64,000 nt of DNA from Bacillus sp. A301a_S52 (GTDB lineage Bacteria; Bacillota; Bacilli; Bacillales; Salisediminibacteriaceae). The notes under the pieces are model-generated. The model did no database searches. It was given only the letters and a program-made list of their open reading frames with translations, and had not been told where the DNA came from. This document shows positions 30,664-39,225 of this stretch, in pieces. The stretch's first letter is position 1, and the number at the start of each line of letters is the position of its first letter. The DNA lies in the NCBI GenBank assembly GCA_024701455.1, contig JABXYP010000001.1, positions 3,166,001 to 3,230,000 of the forward strand, given 5' to 3'. Position numbers and translations under genes: made by a program.

Positions 30664-30686
30664 AACGTACTTTACCAGATAATATA

Positions 30687-30768
30687 AAACGAACCTTCAA
30701 TCAGTGGGAGTTTTCGCTCTTTTCCCACTGATTGAAGGTTGAGTTAATCAGGACAATAGTGTCCATTT
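30687..30768 (+). repeat. Dispersed intergenic hairpin repeat, copy E (short, most perfect stem)
   Basis: An 18-bp perfect inverted repeat: AACCTTCAATCAGTGGGA pairs with TCCCACTGATTGAAGGTT. It is followed by GAGTTAATCAGGACAATAGTGTCC, which contains a second small hairpin GGACA/TGTCC. The internal extra module is absent. On the minus strand the main hairpin is followed by CGTTTTATATT and could terminate nrnA transcripts. Confidence 0.9.
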
Positions 30769-30924
30769 GAAGTGAAGAGCACATTCATGATTCGAATTTT
30801 GACGTCTTACTTTGCATAAAATAACTTACTTAATTGAAAATTTTGAGTATTTTAATGGTTATACAGCTTACCGAAAAAAACTTTAAACCGTCGCTTCTTT
30901 CTAATATACTCATACAACTGTCAC

Positions 30925-31863
30925 TCATTTACAGATTTGCTCTAATTCCTTTAAAAAAATATCTGTTTCTTCCCATGAGAAGAGGGATGCCCCAGACGCC
31001 ATTGGATGTCCTCCGCCGTTGAAACGAGCGGCCAATTCATGAATTTCTGGTCCTTTCGAGCGAATTCGAGCTCTAATCACGTCTTCTTCCTCCACGAAAA
31101 AGACCCATGCTTTTAACCCCTTTAGTGTCGAAAAGCTATTAACAACTGAAGCAGCCTCTTTAGAGGTTACGTGATATGTTTCAAGTACATCTTTAGGCAA
31201 ACGCACGACACCTACACCACTATCACTAATCGTTAATTCACTTAAGACATAACCTTGTAGTTTAAGGACGGCTAATGGTGTCTCATAAAGGTCGTCATAC
31301 AGATCAGGCCGTGAAAAACCTGTTTGAACGAGACGGGCTGCAGCCAAAAATGTTTTTTCCGTTGTATTTGGAAAACGGAAACGGCCTGTATCTCCTACAA
31401 TTCCTGCGTACAATAGACGGGCCAGCTCTTGATTTAAAATAGCCCCCTCGTTTTCGCACGCTTCAAACAAATCAAAAATCATTTCTGAGGTTGAACTGGC
31501 GTTTGTATCCACCCATCTTAACGTACCATAGGTATCCACATCAGGATGATGATCTATTTTAATCACAACTGGTGCATTAACATAGCGCTGATCATCAATA
31601 CGATCTGTATTGGCTGTATCACACACGATCACAAGTGAACGCTGAAAAATATCATCATCTATCTCATCCATCTGCGCTAAAAAGCCGAGAGATTCTTCCT
31701 GCTCTCCTGCAAGATATACACTCTTATTGGGAAAGGCAGCGTGAATTAATGCTTTCAACCCTGCTTGTGAGCCAATGGCATCTGGATCAGGGCGTACGTG
31801 GCGATGAATGATGATGGAATCCCACTTTTTAATTTCATTAATAATTCCTTGTTTCATGGTCAT
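30925..31863 (-). CDS. nrnA: Oligoribonuclease / pAp phosphatase NrnA (DHH-DHHA1)
   Basis: NrnA degrades nano-RNAs and dephosphorylates 3'-phosphoadenosine 5'-phosphate. The 312-residue DHH phosphoesterase has IIHRHVRPDPDAIGSQ, VIVCDTANTDRID, IDHHPDVDTYG (the DHH motif) and, in the DHHA1 domain, FNGGGHPMASGA. The ATG at 31863 follows GAGAGG. It is convergent with ytrI and divergent from ytpI, as in B. subtilis (ytqI). Confidence 0.95.
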   Translation of the reverse strand: MTMKQGIINEIKKWDSIIIHRHVRPDPDAIGSQAGLKALIHAAFPNKSVYLAGEQEESLGFLAQMDEIDDDIFQRSLVIVCDTANTDRIDDQRYVNAPVVIKIDHHPDVDTYGTLRWVDTNASSTSEMIFDLFEACENEGAILNQELARLLYAGIVGDTGRFRFPNTTEKTFLAAARLVQTGFSRPDLYDDLYETPLAVLKLQGYVLSELTISDSGVGVVRLPKDVLETYHVTSKEAASVVNSFSTLKGLKAWVFFVEEEDVIRARIRSKGPEIHELAARFNGGGHPMASGASLFSWEETDIFLKELEQICK

Positions 31864-31992
31864 TATCTCAGTCCTCTCAATACTTACATCTTCTTATCTC
31901 AAGAAAAGCCATCCTAGCAGTTTGCTTACTTATGCATTGTAGCTTACAATATTGTTATATAGGTTATCTTGTATTTCAAAGGAGCATTCACT

Positions 31993-32292
31993 ATGTTTTT
32001 AGTTGTCTTAATTTTCGCCTCTCTCGTTACCTTTGTCTATTTAAAAGTTCAACAGTCTCGAGAAGTCGAACCATTAGTAAAACGCAGTTACTCGCTTAAA
32101 AGCAGTATAGCTATAGGTATTTTCCTAATTTCCTTTGGAGTCAATAGCTACATGAGCCTCCAGTCATCTGTGGCCGCTGTTGTAGCACTCATTTTCCTTG
32201 TGGTGGGGAGTATCAATGTCTTCGTTGGTTGGAAACAATATCGCCTTTTGAAAAACTATTCCCCAAAAGAAACATCAACTGAAACGAACTAG
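31993..32292 (+). CDS. ytpI: YtpI-like small membrane protein
   Basis: A 99-residue protein with three predicted membrane helices (FLVVLIFASLVTFVYL; SIAIGIFLISFGVNSYM; VAAVVALIFLVVGSINVFVGW) and a short polar tail. The start at 31993 follows AAAGGAG. It matches YtpI by size and location between nrnA and ytoI; no function is known. Confidence 0.85.
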   Translation: MFLVVLIFASLVTFVYLKVQQSREVEPLVKRSYSLKSSIAIGIFLISFGVNSYMSLQSSVAAVVALIFLVVGSINVFVGWKQYRLLKNYSPKETSTETN

Positions 32293-32301
32293 CCTTGACG
32301 T

Positions 32302-32331
32302 ACACAGCGCTTTTTTCAACGCTGTGTTTTC
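32302..32331 (+). terminator. Terminator of ytpI
   Basis: ACACAGCG/CGCTGTGT stem followed by TTTTCT on the plus strand. Confidence 0.85.
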
Positions 32332-32346
32332 TGTAGTTAGAAGCAT

Positions 32347-33654
32347 TTATCTGTCAATAAGCTGAGCCATGAGCATGGCTTTACCGACGATTTGCTCATC
32401 ATGATAAAGTTCAACATCCACTTTTCCAAATTTCCGTCCAACTTCCAATACTTTTGGCCTCACCTGCATCACAGATTCAATTTGCACCGGTTTAATAAAA
32501 AAGAGCGTGATATTTTCTACAACTAAGTCACCTTTTTTATACTTTCTTAGGACTCTGCTGCCTGCTTCGGTTACAATCGTAGTCATGACACCATATGAAA
32601 TGGTCCCAAGATGATTTGTCATTTGAGGTGTCACCTCTAATTGAAAGGCAAAATCCTTCGATGTTGAAATATCCTCCAAATGACGGGTCACAAGATCTTC
32701 TATCGTATCACCTACATGAGGCTGTCTTTGAATCATTTGTAACGCTTTTAATACATCTTGTCGACTAATAATTCCAATTAATTTTTTTGACGATGTGATA
32801 ACAGGCAGAAGTTCAATTCCTTCCCATACCATTATGTGAGCTGCAGAAGCTACTGACGTTTGACTCGTGACGGTAATAGGTTGTTTCGTCATGACCTTTT
32901 CTATTTCTATAAAAGGGTTAACACCGATAACATCTTTCGCTGTCACGATCCCTTGAAGCTTTAATTCATTATCAACAATTGGATATCGACTATGATTCGT
33001 TTGTTTATTTAATTCATGCCATTTTTCCACAGTATGGGAGATGGTTAAATAATTCGTTTCTTCAACTGGTATTAAAATATCCTCTACAGAAATAATTTCT
33101 TTTTTGATCAGTTGATCATAAATAGCTCTATTAATCATTGTCGCTACCGTAAATGTGTCATACGAGGTAGAAATAATAGGAAGATCAAGGGAATCGGCAA
33201 GCCGTCTTACTTCTTCACTCGTATCAAACCCACCTGTAATTAGGACAGCTGAGCCCTCTTCAAGAGCTAACTTATGTACTTCTTCTCTATTACCGACGAT
33301 GAGAAGGTTGCCCGCTTCAATATAGCGCATCATCGCATCAGCTTTCATCGCTCCAATAACAAATTTAGTTAACGTTTTATGGAGCCCGTTACGCCCTCCT
33401 AAAACTGATCCGTCAATAATATTAATGACTTCAGCGTATGTAAGTCGCTCAATGTTGTCTTTTTGTTTCTTTTCAATTCTAATTGTCCCTACACGCTCAA
33501 TCGTACTAACTAACCCTTGATTTTCTGCATCCTTAATTGCCCTATATGCCGTCCCCTCACTTACATGCAACACTTTAGCAATGTGCCTAACAGAAATTTT
33601 GTTTCCTACGTCTAATGAACGGATGTGCTGTAATATTTGTTCATGCTTTGTCAT
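32347..33654 (-). CDS. ytoI: CBS/DRTGG/hotdog regulator YtoI
   Basis: A 435-residue multidomain protein: an N-terminal winged helix (TKHEQILQHIRSL ... HIAKVLHVSEGTAYRAIKDAE, ~1-65), a DRTGG domain (~75-180), two CBS domains (~190-310; VMTKQPITVTSQTSVASAAHIMV) and a C-terminal hotdog thioesterase-like domain (~330-430; TNHLGTISYGVMTT). It matches B. subtilis YtoI throughout. It probably senses a nucleotide and regulates transcription; targets are unknown. The start at 33654 (MTKHEQ) is chosen by similarity and a GAGGGAGTG upstream. Confidence 0.9.
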   Translation of the reverse strand: MTKHEQILQHIRSLDVGNKISVRHIAKVLHVSEGTAYRAIKDAENQGLVSTIERVGTIRIEKKQKDNIERLTYAEVINIIDGSVLGGRNGLHKTLTKFVIGAMKADAMMRYIEAGNLLIVGNREEVHKLALEEGSAVLITGGFDTSEEVRRLADSLDLPIISTSYDTFTVATMINRAIYDQLIKKEIISVEDILIPVEETNYLTISHTVEKWHELNKQTNHSRYPIVDNELKLQGIVTAKDVIGVNPFIEIEKVMTKQPITVTSQTSVASAAHIMVWEGIELLPVITSSKKLIGIISRQDVLKALQMIQRQPHVGDTIEDLVTRHLEDISTSKDFAFQLEVTPQMTNHLGTISYGVMTTIVTEAGSRVLRKYKKGDLVVENITLFFIKPVQIESVMQVRPKVLEVGRKFGKVDVELYHDEQIVGKAMLMAQLIDR

Positions 33655-33871
33655 ATTAGGGTTCACTCCCTCAATTGTAAACTGTTCACTCACTTCTTTA
33701 CGCCTGTACTATTACAAGTATAATCGTCAGAACTTTTGACATCAAGCACCAATCTAGGATTAAATAGAATCAATGTCGATCTCTTAGTCATTTCGTTAGA
33801 TAAGTGAACCAATTAGAATCGATTTTACTTCGTTTGCACTTGACTCACCCATTGAGAGGAGGAGACTGAGA

Positions 33872-34537
33872 GTGAGAATGCTTCAATTAATCTCATTATG
33901 TAGCACGTGCCTTATCGTCATAGCTTGCAGTGGAGAAAATGAGAATCTAAACGAGACAGCCAATGAAGAAAGTAACCCTGTGGAAGTTATAATAGGAGAA
34001 AACCAAGCGAGCTTAACAGTAGAAGATTATCAGGCATTAACTGAACAAGCGCTAGACAATTTTAATGAAGCCACACCTCTTTACCGTCCTCACCGTGATG
34101 ATTTACTCCGTTGGTATGTACGCTATTACATACAAAAACATGAATATAATGAGTTATGGACAGATGATGAGATATTTGAGATGGCTTATGCTCGTCAACA
34201 ATATGAAGCTGCCTGGAAAGAATACGCTGAAAGGCAATACGGCGTCGTTATGACTGATAACGATATCGACGCGCAGGCAAACTATAATCTCGAGATTTAT
34301 GAAAATTCTTTACCTGCCTCCATTGTAGGAATGTCAGAAGGACTGAATTTGACTATTGAGGAATTTATGCTCAATTTTGATCGTGATTATGCAGAAAGGA
34401 CTCTCATCTGGGACGAACTAATGCCATTACTTGAAAAGAAATACGCTGCAGCAGAAGCCACAAGGCTAGATGGTGTTTACTTAGGGAAGCAATACGAGCA
34501 GGAAGTGCTGAACTACATGAAAAGTAGACATACTTAG
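33872..34537 (+). CDS. Lipoprotein with SurA-N-like helical domain, function unknown
   Basis: A 221-residue exported protein with a short signal peptide ending in a lipobox (VIAC, Cys19), then an acidic region and a helical part (~60-215) whose pattern (YGVVMTDNDIDAQANYNL ... GLNLTIEEFMLNF) resembles SurA/PrsA N-terminal chaperone domains. No peptidyl-prolyl isomerase domain follows. The start is GTG at 33872 after AGGAGGAG. It is divergent from ytoI and probably membrane-anchored outside the cell. A folding or sensing role is inference. Confidence 0.75.
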   Translation: MRMLQLISLCSTCLIVIACSGENENLNETANEESNPVEVIIGENQASLTVEDYQALTEQALDNFNEATPLYRPHRDDLLRWYVRYYIQKHEYNELWTDDEIFEMAYARQQYEAAWKEYAERQYGVVMTDNDIDAQANYNLEIYENSLPASIVGMSEGLNLTIEEFMLNFDRDYAERTLIWDELMPLLEKKYAAAEATRLDGVYLGKQYEQEVLNYMKSRHT

Positions 34538-34650
34538 TTTCGCACAACCGCCATGTAGAGCTCTTTCACCTCCGACAGGTGTAAGAATAGCATGAATAAC
34601 ACACCATCACTCTCCTTCTATGTGGAAGACTCAATTTTATAGTAGTCACC

Positions 34651-34696
34651 GTAAAAACGAGCTGACACCCTTTTTAGACAAAGGATCAGCTCGTTA
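34651..34696 (-). terminator. Terminator of ytkL
   Basis: ACGAGCTGA and TCAGCTCGT pair (with CC/GG inner pairs); on the minus strand TTTTTA follows. It is about 80 bp beyond the ytkL stop. Confidence 0.8.
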
Positions 34697-34773
34697 TGAT
34701 GTCCGGTTTACTGCAACTTATCGTGCGGCTGTAGGCTGCACATAATTAAGTTATCCTGTTAAATCGAGGTGAT

Positions 34774-35460
34774 CTACACTAACTCCAGCTCTTCTCCCGC
34801 CTTTAAAACAAGTCCTTTTCCTGTGCTTACTTTCTTCGCAAATGCTTCTGGATCCTGTTCAATGACTGGGAACGTATTATAATGAATTGGAACAACTTGT
34901 TTTGCTCCAAGCCATTCAGCTGCAATTAAAGCATCCTCTGGCCCCATTGTAAAGTTATCACCAATCGGTAAAAAAGCCAAATCAATGTCATTTTGTTCCC
35001 CTATTAACTTCATATCAGAAAATAGGCCTGTATCTCCTGCATGGTAAATGGTCTTCCCTTCAGCCGTAAATAATATTCCTGCTGGCATACCTGTATAGAC
35101 GATACGTTTATTTTCTTCCTCTGTGTAAGAAGAACCGTGAAAGGCTTGTGTCAGTTTGACTTTTCCAAAGCCAAATTCATATGCACCACCAATATGCATT
35201 TGATGCACGTTAAGCTCCTGCCATCCTAAATATGTTCCTAATTCAAAGGGGGCAACCACTAATGCATCATTTCTTTTAGCAATGTCGATCGTATCTCCTA
35301 CGTGATCATTATGTCCATGAGTTAGTAAAATCACATCTGCCTTCGTATCGTCGGCCTTAAGATCTGTCATTCCATTCCCTGTAATAAACGGGTCGATAAA
35401 AATATTAGTCCCGTTCGTTTCAATCTTCACAACAGAATGTCCATGATAAGATACCTTCAT
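34774..35460 (-). CDS. ytkL: Metallo-beta-lactamase-fold hydrolase, UPF0173 (YtkL)
   Basis: A 228-residue zinc hydrolase with HGHNDHVGD (residues ~48-56), [12 protein letters not shown] and a C-terminal VVPIHYNTF. It matches the UPF0173 family including B. subtilis YtkL; the physiological substrate is unknown. AAAGGAGAGG precedes the ATG. The gene has its own terminator. Confidence 0.93.
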   Translation of the reverse strand: MKVSYHGHSVVKIETNGTNIFIDPFITGNGMTDLKADDTKADVILLTHGHNDHVGDTIDIAKRNDALVVAPFELGTYLGWQELNVHQMHIGGAYEFGFGKVKLTQAFHGSSYTEEENKRIVYTGMPAGILFTAEGKTIYHAGDTGLFSDMKLIGEQNDIDLAFLPIGDNFTMGPEDALIAAEWLGAKQVVPIHYNTFPVIEQDPEAFAKKVSTGKGLVLKAGEELELV

Positions 35461-35598
35461 ACATGTCCTCTCCTTTACAAAAATAGTTCTCTTCTCCTCT
35501 TACCCTGCTTTCTCTCCCATTATGCTATTATTTGATATAAATGAGCAGAAATCCTTCATTTCCCCCTCACTTATGACGTAGGTTTTAAAAAATAATGA

Positions 35599-35695
35599 TA
35601 AAACGAACCTTCAAGCAGTGGGGGGGGTTCGTTCTTCTCCCACTAGTTGGTAGTTGAGTGAATCAGGACATTAGCGTCCGTTATCTGTGATAAAA
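35599..35695 (+). repeat. Dispersed intergenic hairpin repeat, copy F (short, fused ends)
   Basis: AAACGAACCTTCAAGCAGTG starts a diverged first hairpin. After TTGAGTGAATCAGGACATTA, GCGTCCG joins directly to TTATCTGTGATAAAA, the terminal segment of the long copies. The internal hairpin module is therefore cleanly missing. This copy lies in a divergent promoter region (ytkL / M24 peptidase). Confidence 0.85.
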
Positions 35696-35740
35696 TGATT
35701 ATATAGTCTACACTCACATTATTAAAAAGGAGGCACCTAC

Positions 35741-36841
35741 ATGTTTACGCGCCTACAGCAAATTAAACATCTATTAGCAAATGAAAATGTGGATGCTTTG
35801 ATGGTCCAAACCCGCTCTAATGTTTTTTATTTAAGTCAGTTTGACACAAATCCTCACGAACGTCTCGTGTCAGTGATTGTATTTAAAAACCATCACCCAC
35901 TACTCATATGTCCTAATATGGAGATAAACCAAGTTAAACCATTATTTACTGAAGGGGATATTATCGGGTACGACGACACAGAAAACCCATGGGACAAACT
36001 AGCTCACTACATAAAAGTTAACAAAATTCGTCTTCATTCTATCGCTATCGAATCCTCTCTCTCATGGGAACGGCTTAAACGTTGGCAGTCTATCACTCCA
36101 GATGCTGAGTTTTGTGAAGCAGATACATACCTCAATCAACTGAGAATTATCAAAAGTCCTCATGAACAACAATTATTACGGGAAGCTGCTACTTTTGCAG
36201 ATAATGGTGTGAAAGCTGGTATCGCAGCGTTAACAGAAGGTATAACTGAAATGGAAGTATTGGCCTCTATTGAATACGCATTAAAAAAAGAAGGCATTCG
36301 GGAGATGTCATTTTCAACGATGGTGTTATTTGGCGAAAAAGCTGGGGATCCCCATGGTATACCTGGGAACAGATCACTCCAAAAAGGGGATGCCGTTTTA
36401 TTTGATTTAGGAGTAATCTGGAAAGGGTATTGCTCTGATATTACCCGGACCGTCTTCTTTGATCATGTCACTCCAAACAATAAAGCGATCTATCAAGCCG
36501 TGCAGGAAGCACAGTTAAAAGCACTGACTGAATGTAAACCTGGGCTACCTATTGCAGAGTTGGATCATTCAGCAAGGAGCGTTATTGATGGAGCGGGTTT
36601 TGGTCATTACTTTCCCCATCGAATTGGACATGGTTTAGGAATAGACGTTCATGAATTTCCGTCATTAACTAGTACAAATAAACAAACACTTGAAAAAGGG
36701 ATGACCATTACTATTGAACCGGGTATATACATTCCTAATCGTATAGGAGTAAGAATCGAAGACGATGTTCTTATAACAGAAGGAGGTTATGAGACGTTAA
36801 CTCAATTTACTAAAGAATTAACCGTTGTTCCATCTACCTAA
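35741..36841 (+). CDS. M24 family metallopeptidase (Xaa-Pro dipeptidase type)
   Basis: A 366-residue peptidase with a creatinase-like N-terminal domain (~1-130) and the pita-bread catalytic domain (~135-360). The five metal ligands are present: two Asp (FDLGVIWKGYCSDITRT), His (GHGLGIDVHEFP), Glu (TIEPGIY) and Glu (VRIEDDVLIT). It probably cleaves dipeptides with C-terminal proline in the cytoplasm; substrate choice cannot be read from sequence. AAAAAGGAGG precedes the ATG. Confidence 0.92.
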   Translation: MFTRLQQIKHLLANENVDALMVQTRSNVFYLSQFDTNPHERLVSVIVFKNHHPLLICPNMEINQVKPLFTEGDIIGYDDTENPWDKLAHYIKVNKIRLHSIAIESSLSWERLKRWQSITPDAEFCEADTYLNQLRIIKSPHEQQLLREAATFADNGVKAGIAALTEGITEMEVLASIEYALKKEGIREMSFSTMVLFGEKAGDPHGIPGNRSLQKGDAVLFDLGVIWKGYCSDITRTVFFDHVTPNNKAIYQAVQEAQLKALTECKPGLPIAELDHSARSVIDGAGFGHYFPHRIGHGLGIDVHEFPSLTSTNKQTLEKGMTITIEPGIYIPNRIGVRIEDDVLITEGGYETLTQFTKELTVVPST

Positions 36842-36859
36842 TACAGCCGCCCTTAAACA

Positions 36860-36891
36860 AAGCCCCTCAGAGTTTCTTTTCTGAGGGGCCT
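36860..36891 (-). terminator. Terminator between convergent M24 peptidase and small membrane protein
   Basis: GCCCCTCAG/CTGAGGGGC stem; on the minus strand TTTGTTTAA follows. It may act for both genes. Confidence 0.75.
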
Positions 36892-36913
36892 AACCTTAAA
36901 GGCGTTATGCTCA

Positions 36914-37324
36914 TTACTCACCGCTGTCACTACGATTCCAAACCCACGTTTGCAGACAATGATCGCCATCAACACGTCGGGCACTTATTCGTCTAATTTG
37001 TTTAAATTCCTTAGCTAACTCACTCACCATGTCGTCAGTAATCTGTGACTGCGTTAAGTCAAGGACTTGTAACAAGTGTTCAAAAGATTCTTTAGCTTTT
37101 TCCCCTCTTTTAATCAGACTACCTTCTTCGTATTCAAAGCTATTTGGATTTTCGTATTCCCATTCATAAATCGTTGTATCTGTTTCAATTTTTACATCTA
37201 ACGTCATATCTTCAAGCCAAGGATAGTTATCAGCATAAGCGTGAAATTGATAAGTGACTATACTGGCTATCAATCCTAAAACCAGGATCACTTGTCTCCT
37301 TCTAGAGCCACTCCATCTCTTCAT
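36914..37324 (-). CDS. Membrane-anchored small protein, function unknown
   Basis: A 136-residue protein from ATG 37324 (MKRWSGSRRRQV), chosen because AGGTG stands 6 nt upstream; the frame extends 16 codons further. A basic N-terminus and one hydrophobic helix (~10-31, QVILVLGLIASIVTYQFHAYA) form a signal peptide or anchor. The rest is soluble and acidic (TTIYEWEYENPNSFEYEEG) with one Cys near the end. I do not recognise the family. It follows the SDR gene and ends at a terminator. Confidence 0.7.
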   Translation of the reverse strand: MKRWSGSRRRQVILVLGLIASIVTYQFHAYADNYPWLEDMTLDVKIETDTTIYEWEYENPNSFEYEEGSLIKRGEKAKESFEHLLQVLDLTQSQITDDMVSELAKEFKQIRRISARRVDGDHCLQTWVWNRSDSGE

Positions 37325-37375
37325 ATTCATCACCTCACAATTAGTATGAGGTAAATAATGGATCATATACATGTT

Positions 37376-38128
37376 TTATCTATATTTATGTAACACGTTT
37401 ATTCCACCTGTTACTTCTAAAACACTCCCCGTAATCATATCGGACTCTGGAGCACATAAAAACATAACAGTTCTAGCAATATCTTCTCCTGTTCCTGACC
37501 TGCCCACTGGTGTTTCTTTATCTTCTACAGCATCCTGTATAGAAGCTTCTTTCATATCTCCGGTAATTTTACCTGGGCATACCATGTTCGCTGTTATACC
37601 ATTTTCAGCCTCTTCGATCGAAATTGTTTTTGTTAATGACACTAGACCAGCTTTAGCTGCGGCGAATGCAGATCGATATAGCCACCCTGGAGCATTCTGT
37701 GCATCTTGAAATCCATAAGTAATAATACGGCCGTATTGCTGATCTCTCATATACGGTATCACATACTTGAAAAGATGAAATGCAGAAGATAAGTTTCCAC
37801 TTACCATCTGATCCCACTCGTCATCTGTATAATCAACTAGCTTTTTCCTCTCGAACACATAAGGACCAGCATTTAGTATTAAAACATCAATTCTGCCGAA
37901 ACGTTCATACGCCTTTTTCACAAGCATTACTAAGTCCTCTTTGTTAGTCACATCTCCTTTAACAAATTGAATATGCTGTACATTATCTCGCCATTCATGC
38001 TTTAATTCCCTTACAGCTTTTTCATCACTTTTATAGTTAATTGTCAACGAATATCCATTATTAAGCAGAGCTTCTGCTACCTTCCTTCCTAAACCTTTAG
38101 ACCCAGCCGTTATTAATGCATGGCGCAT
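37376..38128 (-). CDS. SDR-family protein with degenerate catalytic site (YtkK-like)
   Basis: A 250-residue Rossmann protein with the overall SDR pattern (VAEALLNNGYSLTINYKS, GDVTNKEDL, DVLILNAGPYV, ITANMVCPGKI). Key positions are altered: the nucleotide motif is TAGSKGLG rather than TGxxxGxG, the catalytic Ser strand reads RIITYGF, and the YxxxK motif is FAAAK, so the Tyr is Phe while Lys remains. It matches B. subtilis YtkK (annotated as a putative oxoacyl-ACP reductase) in location. A classical reductase activity is doubtful. GAGGGAG precedes the ATG. Confidence 0.85.
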   Translation of the reverse strand: MRHALITAGSKGLGRKVAEALLNNGYSLTINYKSDEKAVRELKHEWRDNVQHIQFVKGDVTNKEDLVMLVKKAYERFGRIDVLILNAGPYVFERKKLVDYTDDEWDQMVSGNLSSAFHLFKYVIPYMRDQQYGRIITYGFQDAQNAPGWLYRSAFAAAKAGLVSLTKTISIEEAENGITANMVCPGKITGDMKEASIQDAVEDKETPVGRSGTGEDIARTVMFLCAPESDMITGSVLEVTGGINVLHKYR

Positions 38129-38297
38129 GTATGCTCCCTCATTTCTGTTTAGATCTGTTATTGAATAAGGTTATCTATTTTTATTATACTTAGTGTAAGC
38201 TTTGAAAGTAAAAACATTTACTCAGAAACAAAGCGTTAATAGTCACAAATCGTCATGTTTAATGTAAGAATACTCCTCTGTTTAAAAGGGTATTTGT

Positions 38298-38303
38298 TAT
38301 AAT
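38298..38303 (+). promoter_or_regulatory. Extended -10 promoter for the universal stress gene
   Basis: TGTTATAAT (TATAAT at 38298-38303) lies 48 bp before the start codon; the -35 is poor, so this is an extended -10 type. Confidence 0.5.
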
Positions 38304-38350
38304 GAAAGTGTAGAATCAATTTTTACCAAATTATAAAAGGGGGTAATCCT

Positions 38351-38794
38351 ATGTCAATTAAATACGATAACATTTTGGTTGCCGTTGACGGTTCAGACGA
38401 GGCAAAAAGAGCATTTCGAAAAGCCCTTCTACTTGCAAAGGATCATGAGGCAAAACTGTTATTAACTCACATCGTCGACACTCGCACGTTTGCATCCGTT
38501 GAACATTATGATAGAACTATTTTTTCCGAAGCTGAAAAATATGCTCGTGAGATGCTTGAAGAGTACAAACAGTTGGCACAAAACGAAGGATTAAATGATG
38601 TCACTCTCATTCTTGATTACGGTTCTCCTAAGGTGAAAATAGCTAAAGAAGTAGCTAAGAAATATGAAGTGGATCTCATCGTAACGGGTGCAACTGGTTT
38701 AAATGCTGTTGAACGTTTTTTAATTGGGAGTGTTTCCGAGCATATTACGAGGCATGCTAAATGTGATGTGCTTATTGTACGAACGGATTCTTAA
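38351..38794 (+). CDS. Universal stress protein (UspA family)
   Basis: A 147-residue single-domain protein. It has the N-terminal ILVAVDGSDEAKRA strand-loop and the ATP-binding motif G-x2-G-x9-G-S (GATGLNAVERFLIGSVSEHI, ~113-132), so it is of the ATP-binding type. The C-terminal strand CDVLIVR is typical. GGGGG stands upstream of the ATG. A small unknown gene follows 20 bp downstream and is probably co-transcribed. Confidence 0.93.
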   Translation: MSIKYDNILVAVDGSDEAKRAFRKALLLAKDHEAKLLLTHIVDTRTFASVEHYDRTIFSEAEKYAREMLEEYKQLAQNEGLNDVTLILDYGSPKVKIAKEVAKKYEVDLIVTGATGLNAVERFLIGSVSEHITRHAKCDVLIVRTDS

Positions 38795-38814
38795 AGATGA
38801 CAGAGGAGGACACT

Positions 38815-39117
38815 ATGTGCTTTTCGTATGACGCCAGACTCGGTACTAGGCTACCTTCTTTTTCAGGAACATGGGAGGAGCTGTCCCTTCTTGAACAAAC
38901 AGCTATTTTAGTGACTTGGGAGAAAATACGCGGCACAATCCCAGATAGAATTGAGGAAATAGAACGTAAAATTAATAAGTTACAAAACGCCCTTTACCGT
39001 GAAGAAAACTTCGAAAAAAGCTGTAAACTTAACAGTGACATTGCAGAATTAGCTTCAATTATTAATGATTTATGGATATGGTATCGAGCTGGGGAGGATG
39101 TTACCCTCTCTGCTTGA
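38815..39117 (+). CDS. Small protein with UVR-motif-like helix pair, function unknown
   Basis: A 100-residue protein from ATG 38815 after a strong AGAGGAGG (the frame extends 6 codons upstream). The middle (~45-85: IERKINKLQNALYREENFEK, then KLNSDIAELASIIN) has the pattern of the UvrB/UvrC (UVR) helical-hairpin motif also seen in McsA and Clp proteins. No other domain or membrane segment is seen. It follows the stress gene by 20 bp and ends before a bidirectional terminator. The UVR resemblance is by eye. Confidence 0.75.
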   Translation: MCFSYDARLGTRLPSFSGTWEELSLLEQTAILVTWEKIRGTIPDRIEEIERKINKLQNALYREENFEKSCKLNSDIAELASIINDLWIWYRAGEDVTLSA

Positions 39118-39183
39118 CACTCTCATAGGGTTAACAATATGTAACATTAAGATATCCTTAGTATGAAGCATGACTATTAAAAT

Positions 39184-39219
39184 TAAAACCCCAATAGGAT
39201 TTTTCCTAAAGGGGTTTTG
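39184..39219. terminator. Bidirectional terminator between the stress operon and ackA
   Basis: AAAACCCC and GGGGTTTT pair, with AGGA/TCCT inside. A/T tracts flank both sides, and the stem lies 7 bp from the ackA stop. Confidence 0.9.
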
Positions 39220-39225
39220 TTACTG

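Noticed and set aside
38255..38300. Possible sigma-B promoter (GTTTAA, GGGTAT) before the stress gene
   Set aside because: The two words are spaced either 2 or about 25 nt apart, which does not fit the 12-15 nt required.
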